The position numbers were made by a program, and so were the translations under genes. Of a DNA stretch of 64,000 nt, positions 1-9,429 are shown in pieces. Under the pieces are notes generated by a model. It saw only the letters and a list, made by a program, of their open reading frames with translations. It did not search any database and was not told where the DNA came from. How positions within the stretch are numbered: position 1 is the stretch's first letter; each line of letters starts with the position of its first letter. The stretch is from Pseudomonas fulva (GTDB lineage: Bacteria; Pseudomonadota; Gammaproteobacteria; Pseudomonadales; Pseudomonadaceae): contig NZ_CP082928.1 of NCBI RefSeq assembly GCF_023517795.1, positions 5,373,137 to 5,437,136 of the forward strand. The letters are read 5' to 3'.

Positions 1-605
1 GCCGGTGCCGGAACTGGCTCTGGAGCCGGCTCGGTTACCTGAGCGACCTGACGAGTGCTGCCGCCGAAGTTCAGACCGACACCCACGCCGGCTTGCCATT
101 CGGTGTCACCCTTGTCGATGTTGTACAGGGCTTCAACGCCAGCACGAGCGTACAGCATCTCGGTGAAGTAGTACTTCGCGCCGCCGCCAACGATGGCCAG
201 AGTGGAAGTGTCACGGCCGCCTTTGTTGGCGTCGCCGATGCTCTGGTGGCCAACGCCGCCGGAGACGTAAGGACGCAGACCTACACCCGGCTGGCCGAAG
301 TGGTAGAGGGCTTTCAGATCAGTCAGGTTGCCCTTGATGTTCTTGCTGCCAGCAGCGCCTTCGCCACGCAGGTCGTGGTACTCGCCGTACGACAGTGCCA
401 GCTCGACATCGTCGGTCAGGTAGTAACCAACGCTTGCGCCGAACAGGTTGCCTTCGTCATGAGCGAAATCACGCTGAACGTCGGTGAAGTAGCGGTTGGC
501 AAAGCCTTCCACCTCGACAGCGCCTTGGCCTTGAGCCAGCACGCCCATGGAGGTAGCGGCTACCAAGGAGCCAATGACTACGCCTAAGGTGTTTTTCAGT
601 TTCAT
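1..605 (-). CDS. oprF: OprF major outer-membrane porin, N-terminal part (runs off window start)
   Basis: OprF is the abundant Pseudomonas porin that links the outer membrane to peptidoglycan. The visible 201 residues start with a signal peptide (MKLKNTLGVVIGS..., cleavage expected after VLA near residue 24). They continue as the eight-strand beta-barrel half with alternating aromatic strands (YYLTDDVELALSYGEYHDL, GAKYYFTEMLYARAGVEALY). The frame leaves the window in a Pro/Glu/Ala-rich hinge (EPAPEPVPAPV), so the C-terminal OmpA-like peptidoglycan domain lies outside. The ATG has a GGGG Shine-Dalgarno about 8 nt upstream. It sits 105 bp downstream of sigX on the same strand, the arrangement known in P. 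aeruginosa, where SigX drives part of oprF transcription. Confidence 0.97.
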   Translation of the reverse strand, partial: MKLKNTLGVVIGSLVAATSMGVLAQGQGAVEVEGFANRYFTDVQRDFAHDEGNLFGASVGYYLTDDVELALSYGEYHDLRGEGAAGSKNIKGNLTDLKALYHFGQPGVGLRPYVSGGVGHQSIGDANKGGRDTSTLAIVGGGAKYYFTEMLYARAGVEALYNIDKGDTEWQAGVGVGLNFGGSTRQVAQVTEPAPEPVPAP

Positions 606-710
606 CCGTTAAATCCCCATCTATGAGTGATTGATCCGCATGCAGGTAGACATGCGAGTCTGCGGTAAGTTTAACAAAACTCACCTTTGCCAGTTAAAGC
701 CTGCACCGAA

Positions 711-1301
711 CTAACTTTCGGTAATACCTGCAAACTTTTCCCGCAATCGGTCCAACGCGCGCTTGTAGCGCATTTTGGTTGCACTGAGCCCCATGTGCAT
801 GATGTCGGCGATCTCCTGAAACTCCAGCTCCGCGACAAAACGCAGTACCAGGATCTCCCGGTCGATCGGGTTGACATGCACGAGCCAGCGATCCAATCCG
901 CCTCGGTCCTCTATCTTCGGCGCCTTTTCTTCCGACGCCTCTTCCAGAGGATCCAAACTCAGCGCATCCATCAAACGACGTTTGCGACGCTCCTTGCGGT
1001 ACTGAGTGATGCATTCGTTGTAGGTAATGCTGTAGAGCCAGGTCTTGAACTTCGATTTACCCTCGAAGTTCTTCAGCCCATAAAGAACCTTGAGCATCAC
1101 TTCCTGACAGACATCGTCGGCATCTCGATCGTTCCCTAAATATCGTGCGCATACATTGAACAGGGTGCGCTGGTAACGACGCATCAATTCTTCGTAAGCA
1201 CGGGTGACATGGAACAGCTCGTCATGGGCACGCGCCACCAGCTCCTCGTCGGAGAGCTCGCGTGGGTCATAGCGCAGTGACGGTGATTGGGGTGCGTTCA
1301 A
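711..1301 (-). CDS. sigX: ECF sigma factor SigX
   Basis: SigX is an ECF sigma-70 factor that controls envelope and fatty-acid genes and oprF. Region 2 is visible around residues 25-95 (YEELMRRYQRTLFNVCARYL..., DDVCQEVMLKVLYGL, FKTWLYSITYNECI), and region 4 near 145-190 (NPIDREILVLRF, EFQEIADIMHM, SATKMRYKRALDRLREKF). The frame is open from 1316, but no ATG is available. The TTG at 1299-1301 gives a 196-residue protein beginning MNAPQSPSLRYDPREL, which aligns without gaps to the start of P. aeruginosa SigX as I remember it and matches its 196-residue length. No clear Shine-Dalgarno precedes it. No membrane anti-sigma gene follows, as expected for sigX, whose neighbour is the mechanosensitive-channel homologue cmpX. 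Confidence 0.96.
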   Translation of the reverse strand: MNAPQSPSLRYDPRELSDEELVARAHDELFHVTRAYEELMRRYQRTLFNVCARYLGNDRDADDVCQEVMLKVLYGLKNFEGKSKFKTWLYSITYNECITQYRKERRKRRLMDALSLDPLEEASEEKAPKIEDRGGLDRWLVHVNPIDREILVLRFVAELEFQEIADIMHMGLSATKMRYKRALDRLREKFAGITES

Positions 1302-1326
1302 AGCAGGTCGGGCCAACGGTCAGGAC

Positions 1327-1364
1327 GAAAACAGCCAGCGCCTGTTCGAACAGGCCGCTGGCTG
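1327..1364 (-). terminator. hairpin between cmpX and sigX
   Basis: Arms CAGCCAGCG (1332-1340) and CGCTGGCTG (1356-1364) enclose the self-complementary CCTGTTCGAACAGG (1341-1354). Read on the minus strand, this is a stem of about 15 bp with one bulge, followed by TTTTCG. It looks like an intrinsic terminator or attenuator after cmpX and ends only about 25 bp before the sigX start codon. Confidence 0.75.
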
Positions 1365-1390
1365 GGCGCATAGGGTAGCAGAAATGCCCC

Positions 1391-2215
1391 TTAGCGGCTG
1401 CTTACCCGCTGCTCGAGCAGCACGCGGTTGGCGACCGACACCAGCTCACCGGAGTCCGTCAGCACCGTGGTCTTGACCGTACCGATCTCCTCGATCTGTC
1501 CCTCGACGCCACCCACCTCGATTTGCTGGCCGACCTGATACAGCTCACGCACATAGATGCCGGCCAGGATCTGGCTGGCCAGTTCGCGGCTGCCCAGTCC
1601 CAGCGCCAGCGCCACCGCCAGGCCGACGGAAATCAGCACGATGGCGATGACGTTGTTGAGCAGGTCGGTCTTCACCTCCAGCTGGCCGATGGCCACGGAG
1701 ATGCTGATGATGATCACCAGCCCCTGGGCCAATCGCGCCAGGCCATGGGCATAGTCCAGCCCGACCCCTTCGGCGGCACCGCGTACCAGGCCGCTGAGCA
1801 GATGGGCGAGCAGCACGCCGGCGAGCAGGATCAGCGCCGCACCGAATACCTTGGGCAGGTACAGCGCCAGCACGTCGAGGGTCGCGGAAACGCGCTCCAG
1901 GCCCAGCGACTCGGCCGCCGAGACCAGGAATATCAGCAGCACGAACCAGTAGACGATCTTGCCGATCAGGGTGGAAACCGGCACCTGGAAGCCCGCACGC
2001 CCCAGTATCTTGGTCAGCCCGGTGCCGGCCATCAGGCGATCGAGGCCCAGCTTGCCGAGCAGTTTGGAGAGCAAGGTGTCGAGCAGCTTGGCCACGATGA
2101 AACCCAGCAGCACCAGCACCAGCGCGACGAACAGATTGGGAATGAAGCTGGCGACTTTCGTCCACAGCGCCGTCATCGCGGCGACCAGGCTATGGGTCCA
2201 GGGATCGAGTTCCAT
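1391..2215 (-). CDS. cmpX: CmpX, MscS-like mechanosensitive channel homologue
   Basis: This inner-membrane protein of 274 residues has several hydrophobic segments (FVALVLVLLGFIVAKLL, IVYWFVLLIFLVSAAE, GAALILLAGVLLAHLL, VAIGQLEVKTDLLNNVIAIVLISVGLAVALALGLGS). A small beta-rich C-terminal domain follows (QQIEVGGVEGQIEEIGTV) that resembles the MscS pore/beta domain. In P. aeruginosa, CmpX affects SigX activity and c-di-GMP-related behaviour and is thought to report membrane tension. The ATG at 2213-2215 (MELDPWTHS) is preferred over an upstream in-frame start at 2287 because it lies 1 bp after the crfX stop and matches the known protein start. It is the third gene of a minus-strand unit cmaX-crfX-cmpX. 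Confidence 0.93.
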   Translation of the reverse strand: MELDPWTHSLVAAMTALWTKVASFIPNLFVALVLVLLGFIVAKLLDTLLSKLLGKLGLDRLMAGTGLTKILGRAGFQVPVSTLIGKIVYWFVLLIFLVSAAESLGLERVSATLDVLALYLPKVFGAALILLAGVLLAHLLSGLVRGAAEGVGLDYAHGLARLAQGLVIIISISVAIGQLEVKTDLLNNVIAIVLISVGLAVALALGLGSRELASQILAGIYVRELYQVGQQIEVGGVEGQIEEIGTVKTTVLTDSGELVSVANRVLLEQRVSSR

Positions 2216-2216
2216 T

Positions 2217-2465
2217 TCATTGCGCCTTATCGGAAGAACGGGCAGAAGCACGGCGGCGTGACACCGGTGCGACATGGGAAGAGCCATTGTTGAGGGCGAT
2301 CATCAGGGCGCTGGCCCAGTGCCCCATCAGGCCGAACAGGTCGCCTGCGCCCACCTGGCGGTTGGCGGTTTTCAGCACCCGGTTCAGGCAGGCATCGTCG
2401 TCGCGCGCCGGCGAAGACGGGGCTTTCAACAGATCACGCAGAGATTCTTCAAATGGATCGTGCAT
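2217..2465 (-). CDS. crfX: CrfX, small protein of the sigX locus
   Basis: This soluble protein of 82 residues (MHDPFEESLRDLLKAPSS...) has the conserved stretch NRQVGAGDLFGLMGHW followed by a short hydrophobic run (ALMIALNNGS) and a basic tail. Its role is unknown; the name comes from the P. aeruginosa cmaX-crfX-cmpX operon. The ATG at 2463-2465 has GAGG six bases upstream. The in-frame GTG at 2477 overlaps that ribosome-binding site and is unlikely to be used. The gene sits between cmaX (54 bp upstream) and cmpX (1 bp downstream), so co-expression with the mechanosensitive protein is likely. No catalytic motif is visible. Confidence 0.88.
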   Translation of the reverse strand: MHDPFEESLRDLLKAPSSPARDDDACLNRVLKTANRQVGAGDLFGLMGHWASALMIALNNGSSHVAPVSRRRASARSSDKAQ

Positions 2466-2519
2466 GGCAGACCTCACAGAACGTCTCCGCTAGACGAAGC
2501 GGCTGCGCGGCGAGTCACA

Positions 2520-3515
2520 TCACACCCAGCGCAGGCGGCGGAACAGCAGCCACTGGCCCAGGCCGATCAGCACCATCAGCAGGCATGCGACCAGGAAGCC
2601 GTAGGGACTCTCGGCGCCGGGAATGCCGCCTACGTTGATGCCCAAAAGGCCGGTGACGAAACTCATGGGCAGGAAGATGCAGGTGATGATGCCGAAGCGG
2701 AACATGATGTGGTTCATGCGTACGTCGAGCCGGCGGTTCTCCGTTTCCAGCAGCAGACCGATGCGCTCGCGCGTCAGCTCCAGCTCTTCGAGATAGCGCA
2801 GCAGGCGGTTGTTGAGCTCGTTCCAGTACAGGCTGTCTTCGTGGCTCAACCAGGGCAACTGGCTGCGCGTGAGCTGTGCGTAGATATCCCGCTGCGGCGA
2901 CAGGAAGCGGCGCAGGCCCGCGGCGCGGCGACGGATATGCAATAGCAGACCATGGTCGGGCAAGCTGCGCTCGTTGCCATCGACCTGCTCTTCCTGCCCG
3001 TCGACCAGGTCGGAAAGCCCGGTCACCAGATCCTCGATTTTGTCGGTGAGGTAATCGCTGAGCTGCAGGATCAGCTCGGAAGGGTTTCTCGGCCCCTTGC
3101 CCGCCTGCAGTCGCTCGATCAGATCCTCGGTGGCACGCAGCGGGCGCAAGCGCAGCGAGATGACCCGTTGCGCGCCGGCGGAAATGCGCACCGAGACCAT
3201 GTCCTCGGGCTCGGCCCCTGGGTTGAGATTGACGCCGCGCAGGAACAGCAGCAACTCGTCGTCCGGCAGTGGCAAGGCCCGCGGGCGGGTATTTTCCTCC
3301 AGCAGCAGGTCGCAGGCGAACTCGCTCAAGCCACTGTCGCGGCGCAGCCAGCTCTGGGTCTGCGGGTGGCTGCGATCCCAGTGCAACCACAGGCTCTGCC
3401 CGTCTTCGAGCTGCACGTCATCGAGTTGCTCGCGAGCCACCGCCTGGGCGCCGCCCTTGCCGTCCAGCACGAAGCCATGCACCAGGCCCCACTGCGCGTT
3501 GTCTTCCTCGTACAT
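2520..3515 (-). CDS. cmaX: CmaX, CorA/ZntB-family divalent-cation transporter
   Basis: CmaX has 331 residues with the CorA-family layout: a large acidic cytoplasmic domain, a long helix (residues about 150-270, EDLVTGLSDLVDGQEEQ... ERIGLLLETENRRLDVRMNHIMFRF), then two C-terminal membrane helices (ITCIFLPMSFVTGLLG and YGFLVACLLMVLIGLGQWLLF) and a basic tail. The signature loop reads GINVGGIPG instead of the CorA GMN, which is the ZntB-like form, so zinc or another cation rather than magnesium may be the substrate. It is the first gene of the cmaX-crfX-cmpX group next to sigX. The start ATG at 3513-3515 follows a GGGTAGGG stretch. Confidence 0.92.
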   Translation of the reverse strand: MYEEDNAQWGLVHGFVLDGKGGAQAVAREQLDDVQLEDGQSLWLHWDRSHPQTQSWLRRDSGLSEFACDLLLEENTRPRALPLPDDELLLFLRGVNLNPGAEPEDMVSVRISAGAQRVISLRLRPLRATEDLIERLQAGKGPRNPSELILQLSDYLTDKIEDLVTGLSDLVDGQEEQVDGNERSLPDHGLLLHIRRRAAGLRRFLSPQRDIYAQLTRSQLPWLSHEDSLYWNELNNRLLRYLEELELTRERIGLLLETENRRLDVRMNHIMFRFGIITCIFLPMSFVTGLLGINVGGIPGAESPYGFLVACLLMVLIGLGQWLLFRRLRWV

Positions 3516-3560
3516 CCCTACCCCTGATGATTGCTGGCCGCGCGGACTGCTGCGCGCGGC

Positions 3561-4046
3561 TTACTCGGTTTGCAGCGCCTGCGGCGAAACGATGATGCCG
3601 TTGTTGTCGGCATACAGGTATTCGCCGGGGCGGAAGCTGACGCCGCCGAAGCTGACCACCACGTTGAGGTCGCCCAGGCCGCGTTTCTCGGTCTTCATCG
3701 GATGGCTGCCCAGCGCCTGTACACCCAGGTGGGTCTGCGCCAGCACGTCGACGTCACGCACGCAGCCGTAGATCACCATGCCTTCCCAGCCGTTGCTCGC
3801 GGCCTTCTCGGCGATCATGTCGCCCAGCAGCGCGCAACGCAGCGACGCGCCGCCGTCCACCACCAGCACCTTGCCGGCACCGGGCTGCTCGGCCTGGGAC
3901 TTGACCAGGGAATTGTCCTCGAAGCATTTGACGGTGACGATCTGCCCACCAAACGAGTCGCGGCCGCCGAAGTTGCTGAACATCGGCTCCACGACGCTGA
4001 CCAGTTCCGGGTTGGCGTCACACAGATCGGGCGTGCTGTAGTGCAT
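3561..4046 (-). CDS. rraA: RraA, regulator of RNase E activity
   Basis: RraA proteins form trimeric rings that bind RNase E and degradosome helicases and slow RNA decay. The 161-residue product has the family length and motifs: an N-terminal [10 protein letters not shown], the central [29 protein letters not shown], and [36 protein letters not shown]. Older annotations call such proteins menG or methyltransferase because of a misassignment. AGGAG lies six bases before the ATG at 4044-4046. It is separated from cmaX by 45 bp and from the upstream hydrolase by 88 bp, all on the same strand. Confidence 0.95.
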   Translation of the reverse strand: MHYSTPDLCDANPELVSVVEPMFSNFGGRDSFGGQIVTVKCFEDNSLVKSQAEQPGAGKVLVVDGGASLRCALLGDMIAEKAASNGWEGMVIYGCVRDVDVLAQTHLGVQALGSHPMKTEKRGLGDLNVVVSFGGVSFRPGEYLYADNNGIIVSPQALQTE

Positions 4047-4134
4047 GGCGAAACTCCTGGTAGGTGTGCGAAGCCTGCAGCATAGCCTTATCCGCTATGC
4101 CTAGAACACTCTTGCAGCGCGCTATCGCGCCGCA

Positions 4135-5139
4135 TCACGGCACCGCAGCAATGGCTGCCCCGGCCTGCTCGCCCGCCTCATGGCGGGACGCTTGGCGCCC
4201 GCCCGTGAGCCAGCGCAGCACCAGCGGCCAGACTTCGTCCTGGGCCGGCTTGCTGACCAGCATCTGCACATGATCGTAGTCATGGGCGAAGCCCTGCCCT
4301 CGCCCCAGATTGACGAACTCGCGGTCCACCGAGGCAAATTGCTCGAACAAGGCGCGACAGGCCTCGGGCGGACATTGCCGGTCAGCGTCACTGGCCACCG
4401 CCAGCAGCGGTACGGCGACCTCTTGCAACCCGGCCCACCAGTCGCGCTCGGCATCGCCGAAACGCCCGAACAGACGATGCCAGCGCAGGGTTTCCAGGGC
4501 AATGCCGACCGGCTCGTCCTCGGGACCGCGCTTTAGCCGCGCCCCCGATAGCACCGCGAATCGCTTGAGCACAAGGCGCGCGACCCACTCGATGGGTGGC
4601 ACCTTGAGCATCCAGTAGCGGCGGCTGACCTCGACCCCGAACAGCCCCAGGCTGGCGACACCGCCCTGGGGCAGGTAACCGCCGCCCAGCGCCGCTGCCA
4701 GGCTCAGGCCGCCCAGCGAGTGGCCGAGCCAGTGGATCGGTGCCGGATTCTGCTCGGCGACGAACGCGGCGATCGCCGGCAGATCGTAGCGGGCATAGTC
4801 CGCCACGCAGTTATCCCGGTACGTCAGGTTACGCGGCGACAGGCCATGGCCGCGCATCTCGGCGATCCACACATCGAAACCAGCGCGCACCAGATAAGGC
4901 GCCAGGCCGATGCCGCCGGGCGAATACCAGAACCGCCGGTTGGAAAAACTGCCATGCAGCAGGATCACCGGCTCGCCGCGCGCCTGTTGCTGCCCCGCCA
5001 CCCCCAGCCGGGTGACGGCCAGTTCGACACTGAAATCCGGACTGTTGCCCGGTTTGAGGCGGTAGACATCTTCACTCAGGTCACCCCGTAGCTCGGCACT
5101 CATCAGCGCTACGGGAAACAACTCACTGCTGCTTTGCAT
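4135..5139 (-). CDS. alpha/beta hydrolase (esterase/lipase family)
   Basis: This 334-residue alpha/beta-hydrolase fold protein has an oxyanion segment ILLHGSF at about 59-65. The nucleophile elbow GHSLGG is at 139-144 (Ser141), an acid candidate lies in ASDADRQCPP, and the catalytic histidine in FAHDYDHVQML. It resembles PA1771-type putative esterases found beside ppsA and rraA in Pseudomonas. No signal peptide is evident, so it is probably cytoplasmic. The frame is open to 5199, but the ATG at 5137-5139 (MQSSSELFPV) has GAAGAAG directly upstream and is the better start. Substrate unknown. Confidence 0.85.
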   Translation of the reverse strand: MQSSSELFPVALMSAELRGDLSEDVYRLKPGNSPDFSVELAVTRLGVAGQQQARGEPVILLHGSFSNRRFWYSPGGIGLAPYLVRAGFDVWIAEMRGHGLSPRNLTYRDNCVADYARYDLPAIAAFVAEQNPAPIHWLGHSLGGLSLAAALGGGYLPQGGVASLGLFGVEVSRRYWMLKVPPIEWVARLVLKRFAVLSGARLKRGPEDEPVGIALETLRWHRLFGRFGDAERDWWAGLQEVAVPLLAVASDADRQCPPEACRALFEQFASVDREFVNLGRGQGFAHDYDHVQMLVSKPAQDEVWPLVLRWLTGGRQASRHEAGEQAGAAIAAVP

Positions 5140-5336
5140 CTTCTTCGCTCTGACACAACAGATTGCCCGCTGCAGGGATCGCCCGGTGGCGGACACCAAA
5201 ATTCACGACCTGGCGACACGAACGCCATAGCCGCCTGCGGGCTTGGCGCCGGCCCAGCGGCACCAAATACTTCCGGGAGAAGGTTTCGACGTCGCTTGCG
5301 ACGGCCAGAAGGGTGGCCGCCGGGGATGACAGGTCA

Positions 5337-5360
5337 CAAAAAAGGCAGGTAGAACCTGCC
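5337..5360 (-). terminator. intrinsic terminator after ppsA
   Basis: The stem GGCAGGT/ACCTGCC (5344-5360, 3-nt loop) is followed on the minus strand by a run of T (AAAAAA on the plus strand, 5338-5343). It lies 27 bp beyond the ppsA stop codon. The remaining 5140-5336 spacer shows no convincing gene. Confidence 0.85.
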
Positions 5361-5387
5361 CTCGGGTCATCCTTCAAACCGCTTCGA

Positions 5388-7760
5388 TCAGCTGGGCTGG
5401 GCTTCGGCGAGGAAGAACCAGGTTTCCAGCACCGAATCCGGGTTCAGGGAAACGCTCTCGATGCCCTGCTCCATCAGCCAGCGCGCCAGATCCGGGTGGT
5501 CCGACGGACCCTGGCCGCAGATACCGATGTATTTGCCCGCCTTGTTGCATGCCTGGATGGCGTTGGACAGCAGCTTCTTGACCGCCGGGTTACGCTCATC
5601 GAACAGATGCGCGACGATTCCGGAGTCACGATCCAGGCCCAGGGTCAGCTGGGTCAGGTCGTTGGAGCCGATGGAAAAACCGTCGAAGTATTCCAGGAAT
5701 TCCTCGGCCAGGATGGCGTTGGACGGCAGCTCGCACATCATGATGACCTTCAGGCCATCCTGCCCGCGGGCCAGGCCGTTCTCGGCCAGCAGATCGACCA
5801 CCTGCTTGGCTTCGCCCAGGGTGCGCACGAACGGCACCATGATCTCGACGTTGGTCAGGCCCATCTCGTTACGGACTTTCTTCAGCGCCCGGCACTCGAG
5901 CTCGAAGCAGTCGCGGAACGATTCGCTGATGTAGCGCGACGCGCCACGGAAGCCCAGCATCGGGTTCTCTTCTTCCGGCTCGTACAGCTTGCCGCCGATC
6001 AGGTTGGCGTATTCGTTGGACTTGAAGTCGGACAGGCGCACGATGACCTTCTTCGGCCAGAACGCCGCCGCCAGGGTGCTGATGCCTTCCACCAGCTTCT
6101 CGACGTAGAAGTTCACCGGGTCGGCGTAGCCGGCGATGCGCTTCTCGACGCTTTCCTGGATTTCCGGCGGCAGGCCGTCCATGTTCAGCAGCGCCTTGGG
6201 GTGCACGCCGATCATGCGGTTGATGATGAACTCCAGGCGCGCCAGGCCGATACCGGCGTTGGGCAACTGGGCGAAATCGAAGGCGCGATCGGGGTTGCCG
6301 ACGTTCATCATGATCTTGAACGGCAGTTCGGGCATGGCGTCGATGGAGTTCTGACGCACGTCGAAACCCAGTTCGCCCTCGAAGATGAAACCGGTGTCGC
6401 CTTCGGCACAGGAAACCGTCACGCCCTGGCCGTCACGCAGTGCGTGGGTGGCGTTGCCGCAACCGACCACGGCCGGAATGCCCAGCTCGCGGGCGATGAT
6501 CGCCGCGTGGCAGGTACGCCCGCCGCGGTTGGTGACGATGGCGCTGGCGCGCTTCATCACCGGTTCCCAGTCCGGATCGGTCATGTCGGAAACCAGCACG
6601 TCGCCGGGCTGGACCTTGTCCATCTCGGACACGTCGTTGATCACCCGCACCTTGCCGGCGCCGATCTTCTGGCCGATGGCGCGGCCTTCGACCAGCACGG
6701 TGCCTTTTTCCTTGAGCAGGTAGCGCTCCATCACGGTGGCGCTGGCGCGGCTCTTCACGGTTTCCGGGCGCGCCTGGACGATGTACAGCTTGCCGTCGTC
6801 ACCGTCCTTGGCCCACTCGATGTCCATCGGACGACCGTAGTGCTTCTCGATGATCATGGCCTGCTTGGCCAGCTCGCTGACCTCGGCATCGGTGAGGCAG
6901 AAACGCGCGCGGTCGGCACGGTCGACGTCGACCACCTTGACCGACTTGCCGGCCTTGGCTTCGTCGCCGTAGATCATCTTGATCGCCTTGCTGCCCAGGT
7001 TGCGACGCAGGATCGCCGGGCGACCGGCCTCCAGGGTCTGCTTGTGGACATAGAATTCGTCGGGATTGACCGCGCCCTGAACCACGGTCTCGCCCAGGCC
7101 GTAGGCACCGGTGATGAACACCACGTCGCGGAAACCCGATTCGGTATCCAGGGTGAACATCACGCCGGCAGTGCCGGTTTCCGAACGCACCATGCGCTGC
7201 ACGCCGGCGGACAGGGCGACCAGCTTGTGGTCGAAGCCCTGGTGCACGCGGTAGGCGATGGCGCGGTCGTTGAACAGCGAGGCGAAGACTTCCTTGGCCG
7301 CGCGGATGACGTTTTCCACGCCGCGGATGTTCAGGAAGGTTTCCTGCTGGCCGGCAAAGGAGGCATCGGGCAGGTCTTCGGCGGTGGCCGAGGAACGCAC
7401 GGCCACCGCCATGTTGTCATTGCCACCCGCCATGGCGGCGAAGGCGGTGCGGATCTGCTCGTTGAGCGCAGCCGGGAACTCGGCCTCCATCACCCACTGG
7501 CGAATCTGCGCGCCGGTCTTGGCCAGGGCGTTGACGTCGTCGACATCCAGGGCGTCCAGGGCCTCGTGGATCTGCGCATTGAGGCCGCTCTGCTCGAGAA
7601 AGTCGCGATAGGCCTGGGCCGTCGTGGCGAAACCACCGGGAACCGAAACGCCAGCGCCCGCCAGGTTGCTGATCATCTCGCCGAGGGAGGCGTTCTTGCC
7701 CCCTACATGCTCGACATCGTGATTGCCGAGCTTATCGAGGGAAACTACGTACTCTGCCAA
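5388..7760 (-). CDS. ppsA: phosphoenolpyruvate synthase
   Basis: PpsA converts pyruvate, ATP and water to PEP, AMP and phosphate, the entry to gluconeogenesis from three-carbon acids. The 790-residue protein shows three parts: an N-terminal ATP-binding domain ([34 protein letters not shown]), the swivelling phosphohistidine domain with [14 protein letters not shown] (His418), and the C-terminal PEP/pyruvate barrel ([34 protein letters not shown] with Cys748). Its length matches the E. coli enzyme (792). It is divergent from ppsR, which encodes its inactivating kinase/phosphorylase, with 177 bp between. Placement next to the propionate operon fits a shared need to turn pyruvate into PEP. Confidence 0.98.
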   Translation of the reverse strand: MAEYVVSLDKLGNHDVEHVGGKNASLGEMISNLAGAGVSVPGGFATTAQAYRDFLEQSGLNAQIHEALDALDVDDVNALAKTGAQIRQWVMEAEFPAALNEQIRTAFAAMAGGNDNMAVAVRSSATAEDLPDASFAGQQETFLNIRGVENVIRAAKEVFASLFNDRAIAYRVHQGFDHKLVALSAGVQRMVRSETGTAGVMFTLDTESGFRDVVFITGAYGLGETVVQGAVNPDEFYVHKQTLEAGRPAILRRNLGSKAIKMIYGDEAKAGKSVKVVDVDRADRARFCLTDAEVSELAKQAMIIEKHYGRPMDIEWAKDGDDGKLYIVQARPETVKSRASATVMERYLLKEKGTVLVEGRAIGQKIGAGKVRVINDVSEMDKVQPGDVLVSDMTDPDWEPVMKRASAIVTNRGGRTCHAAIIARELGIPAVVGCGNATHALRDGQGVTVSCAEGDTGFIFEGELGFDVRQNSIDAMPELPFKIMMNVGNPDRAFDFAQLPNAGIGLARLEFIINRMIGVHPKALLNMDGLPPEIQESVEKRIAGYADPVNFYVEKLVEGISTLAAAFWPKKVIVRLSDFKSNEYANLIGGKLYEPEEENPMLGFRGASRYISESFRDCFELECRALKKVRNEMGLTNVEIMVPFVRTLGEAKQVVDLLAENGLARGQDGLKVIMMCELPSNAILAEEFLEYFDGFSIGSNDLTQLTLGLDRDSGIVAHLFDERNPAVKKLLSNAIQACNKAGKYIGICGQGPSDHPDLARWLMEQGIESVSLNPDSVLETWFFLAEAQPS

Positions 7761-7937
7761 GGTGATCTCTCCACTTCAGTGTTGGAAAAGCTCATGGGCT
7801 GGAAACGCCGTCGGCATGCGCCGGGTGGACAATGGCCTGGCCCTGGAAAATAAGTAACAATGCAAACCCATCAGGGCCGGCAAAAAACCGACCTATCATA
7901 GCCAAGATTCGTTCCCAGCTTATAGGCCATTTGCGCA

Positions 7938-8756
7938 ATGACACGAACCGCGTACTTCATCTCCGACGGCACCGGTATCACCGCGGAGGCATTGGGGCAA
8001 AGCCTGCTGGCCCAGTTCGACACCATCGGCTTCACCAAGCTCACGCGGCCCTACGTGGACAGCGTCGAAAAGGCGCGCGCCATGGTACAACAAATCAATA
8101 ATGCCGCCGACAAGGACGGCGCCAACCCGATCATCTTCGCCACCATCGTCAACCAGCAGATCCACGACATCCTGGCCGAGTCCCGCGGCTTCATGATCGA
8201 CATCTTCTCGACCTTCCTGGCGCCCCTCGAGCAGGAACTCGCCTCCCACTCGTCGTACTCGGTGGGCAAGTCGCACTCGATCAGCGGCAATACCAACTAC
8301 ATGGAGCGCATCGAGGCGGTCAATTTCGCCCTCGACAACGATGACGGCGCACGCACCCATTACTACGACAAGGCCGACCTGATCCTGGTCGGCGTGTCGC
8401 GTTGCGGCAAGACCCCGACCTGCCTGTACATGGCCATGCAGTACGGCATTCGCGCCGCCAACTACCCGCTCACCGAAGACGACATGGAGCGCCTGCAACT
8501 GCCGGCTTCGCTGAAGAAACACCGCGAGAAGCTGTTCGGCCTGACCATCGACCCCGACCGCCTGGCGGCCATCCGCAACGAGCGCAAGCCAAACAGTCGC
8601 TACGCCAGCTATGCTCAGTGCGAATTCGAGGTGCGCGAGGTGGAAAGCCTGTTCCGCCGCGAATCGATCGCCTTCATCGATTCCACCCATTTCTCGGTGG
8701 AAGAGATTTCCGCCAAGATCCTGGTGGAAAAAGGCGTCGAACGACGCTTCAAATAA
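7938..8756 (+). CDS. ppsR: PEP synthase regulatory protein (ADP-dependent kinase/Pi-dependent phosphorylase)
   Basis: PpsR (DUF299) phosphorylates a threonine of PpsA to switch it off, using ADP, and reactivates it by phosphorolysis. The 272-residue sequence has the family start [22 protein letters not shown] and the P-loop GVSRCGKT at 152-159. It also has [10 protein letters not shown] and the C-terminal [17 protein letters not shown]. The divergent position relative to ppsA makes the target clear. The upstream spacer 7761-7937 must hold both promoters; an inverted repeat GGCCCTG (7839-7845)/CAGGGCC (7872-7878) lies in it but I cannot assign a regulator. Confidence 0.95.
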   Translation: MTRTAYFISDGTGITAEALGQSLLAQFDTIGFTKLTRPYVDSVEKARAMVQQINNAADKDGANPIIFATIVNQQIHDILAESRGFMIDIFSTFLAPLEQELASHSSYSVGKSHSISGNTNYMERIEAVNFALDNDDGARTHYYDKADLILVGVSRCGKTPTCLYMAMQYGIRAANYPLTEDDMERLQLPASLKKHREKLFGLTIDPDRLAAIRNERKPNSRYASYAQCEFEVREVESLFRRESIAFIDSTHFSVEEISAKILVEKGVERRFK

Positions 8757-8778
8757 CCGCCCCCTTGAGGCCCCAGCC

Positions 8779-9417
8779 ATGACGCTGTCCGATGCCGTGC
8801 TGTTCGCCCCGCTCGCCTTTGTGATCGCCTTGACGCCGGGGCCCAACAACTTCTGCGCGATGAACAACGGCATCCGCCATGGCATCGGCGCGGCCCTGCT
8901 GGCCACCACCGGGCGGGTGGTGGCGTTCGCCATTTTCCTGAGCATCTCCGCCGTTGGCCTGGGCGCCATGTTGCTGGCGTCGGAAACCGCCTTCACGGTG
9001 ATCAAGTGGGTCGGCGCGCTGTACCTGCTGTATCTCGGTGTCAGTGCCTGGCGCAGCCGGGAATTCAGCGGCCTGGACCTGGAAGGCGCGGTGCCGGCCG
9101 TGCAGCCACAACGGCAGGTGTCGCGCCTGATGCTGCAGGAGTTTCTGATCGGCATCAGCAATCCCAAGGCGATTCTTCTGTTCGCCGCGATCTTCCCGCA
9201 GTTCATCAAGCCCGGCGAGCCGGCAAGCGAACAGTTCATATACCTGGGCGCCACCTATCTGCTGGCCGAATACGCCGCCTCGCTGGTCTATGCCCTGTTC
9301 GGTCGGCAGATCCGCCGCTTTATCCGCACCCGGCAAGGTGCGCAGCGGCTGAACCGCACCACCGGCGCCTTTTTCATGGGCGCAGGCGGTTTGCTGCTCA
9401 GCACGACTCAGCACTGA
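8779..9417 (+). CDS. LysE/RhtB-family amino-acid or metabolite exporter
   Basis: The product has 212 residues and the six-helix LysE pattern. The N-terminal LAFVIALTPGPNNFCAMNNGIRHG carries the family TPGPN signature. VVAFAIFLSISAVGLGAML, VIKWVGALYLLYLGVSAW and FLIGISNPKAILLFAAIFPQFI (the conserved NPK motif) follow, and two helices occur at the end. LysE proteins export amino acids or homoserine/threonine with proton coupling in the inner membrane. The start ATG at 8779 is 22 bp after ppsR; the frame is open upstream through ppsR but that part is shadow. It converges on prpF with only 12 bp between stops. Confidence 0.9.
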   Translation: MTLSDAVLFAPLAFVIALTPGPNNFCAMNNGIRHGIGAALLATTGRVVAFAIFLSISAVGLGAMLLASETAFTVIKWVGALYLLYLGVSAWRSREFSGLDLEGAVPAVQPQRQVSRLMLQEFLIGISNPKAILLFAAIFPQFIKPGEPASEQFIYLGATYLLAEYAASLVYALFGRQIRRFIRTRQGAQRLNRTTGAFFMGAGGLLLSTTQH

Positions 9418-9429
9418 CGAGTAGCCGGT

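Noticed and set aside
4081..4099. Hairpin CATAG...CTATG between rraA and the hydrolase as a terminator
   Set aside because: Stem of only five base pairs and no T-run; too weak to support.
5163..7853. Long open frame on the plus strand, 896 codons
   Set aside because: It is antisense to ppsA, rich in His/Gln/Gly/Asp as expected for reverse frames of GC-rich genes, and has no ribosome site or domain.
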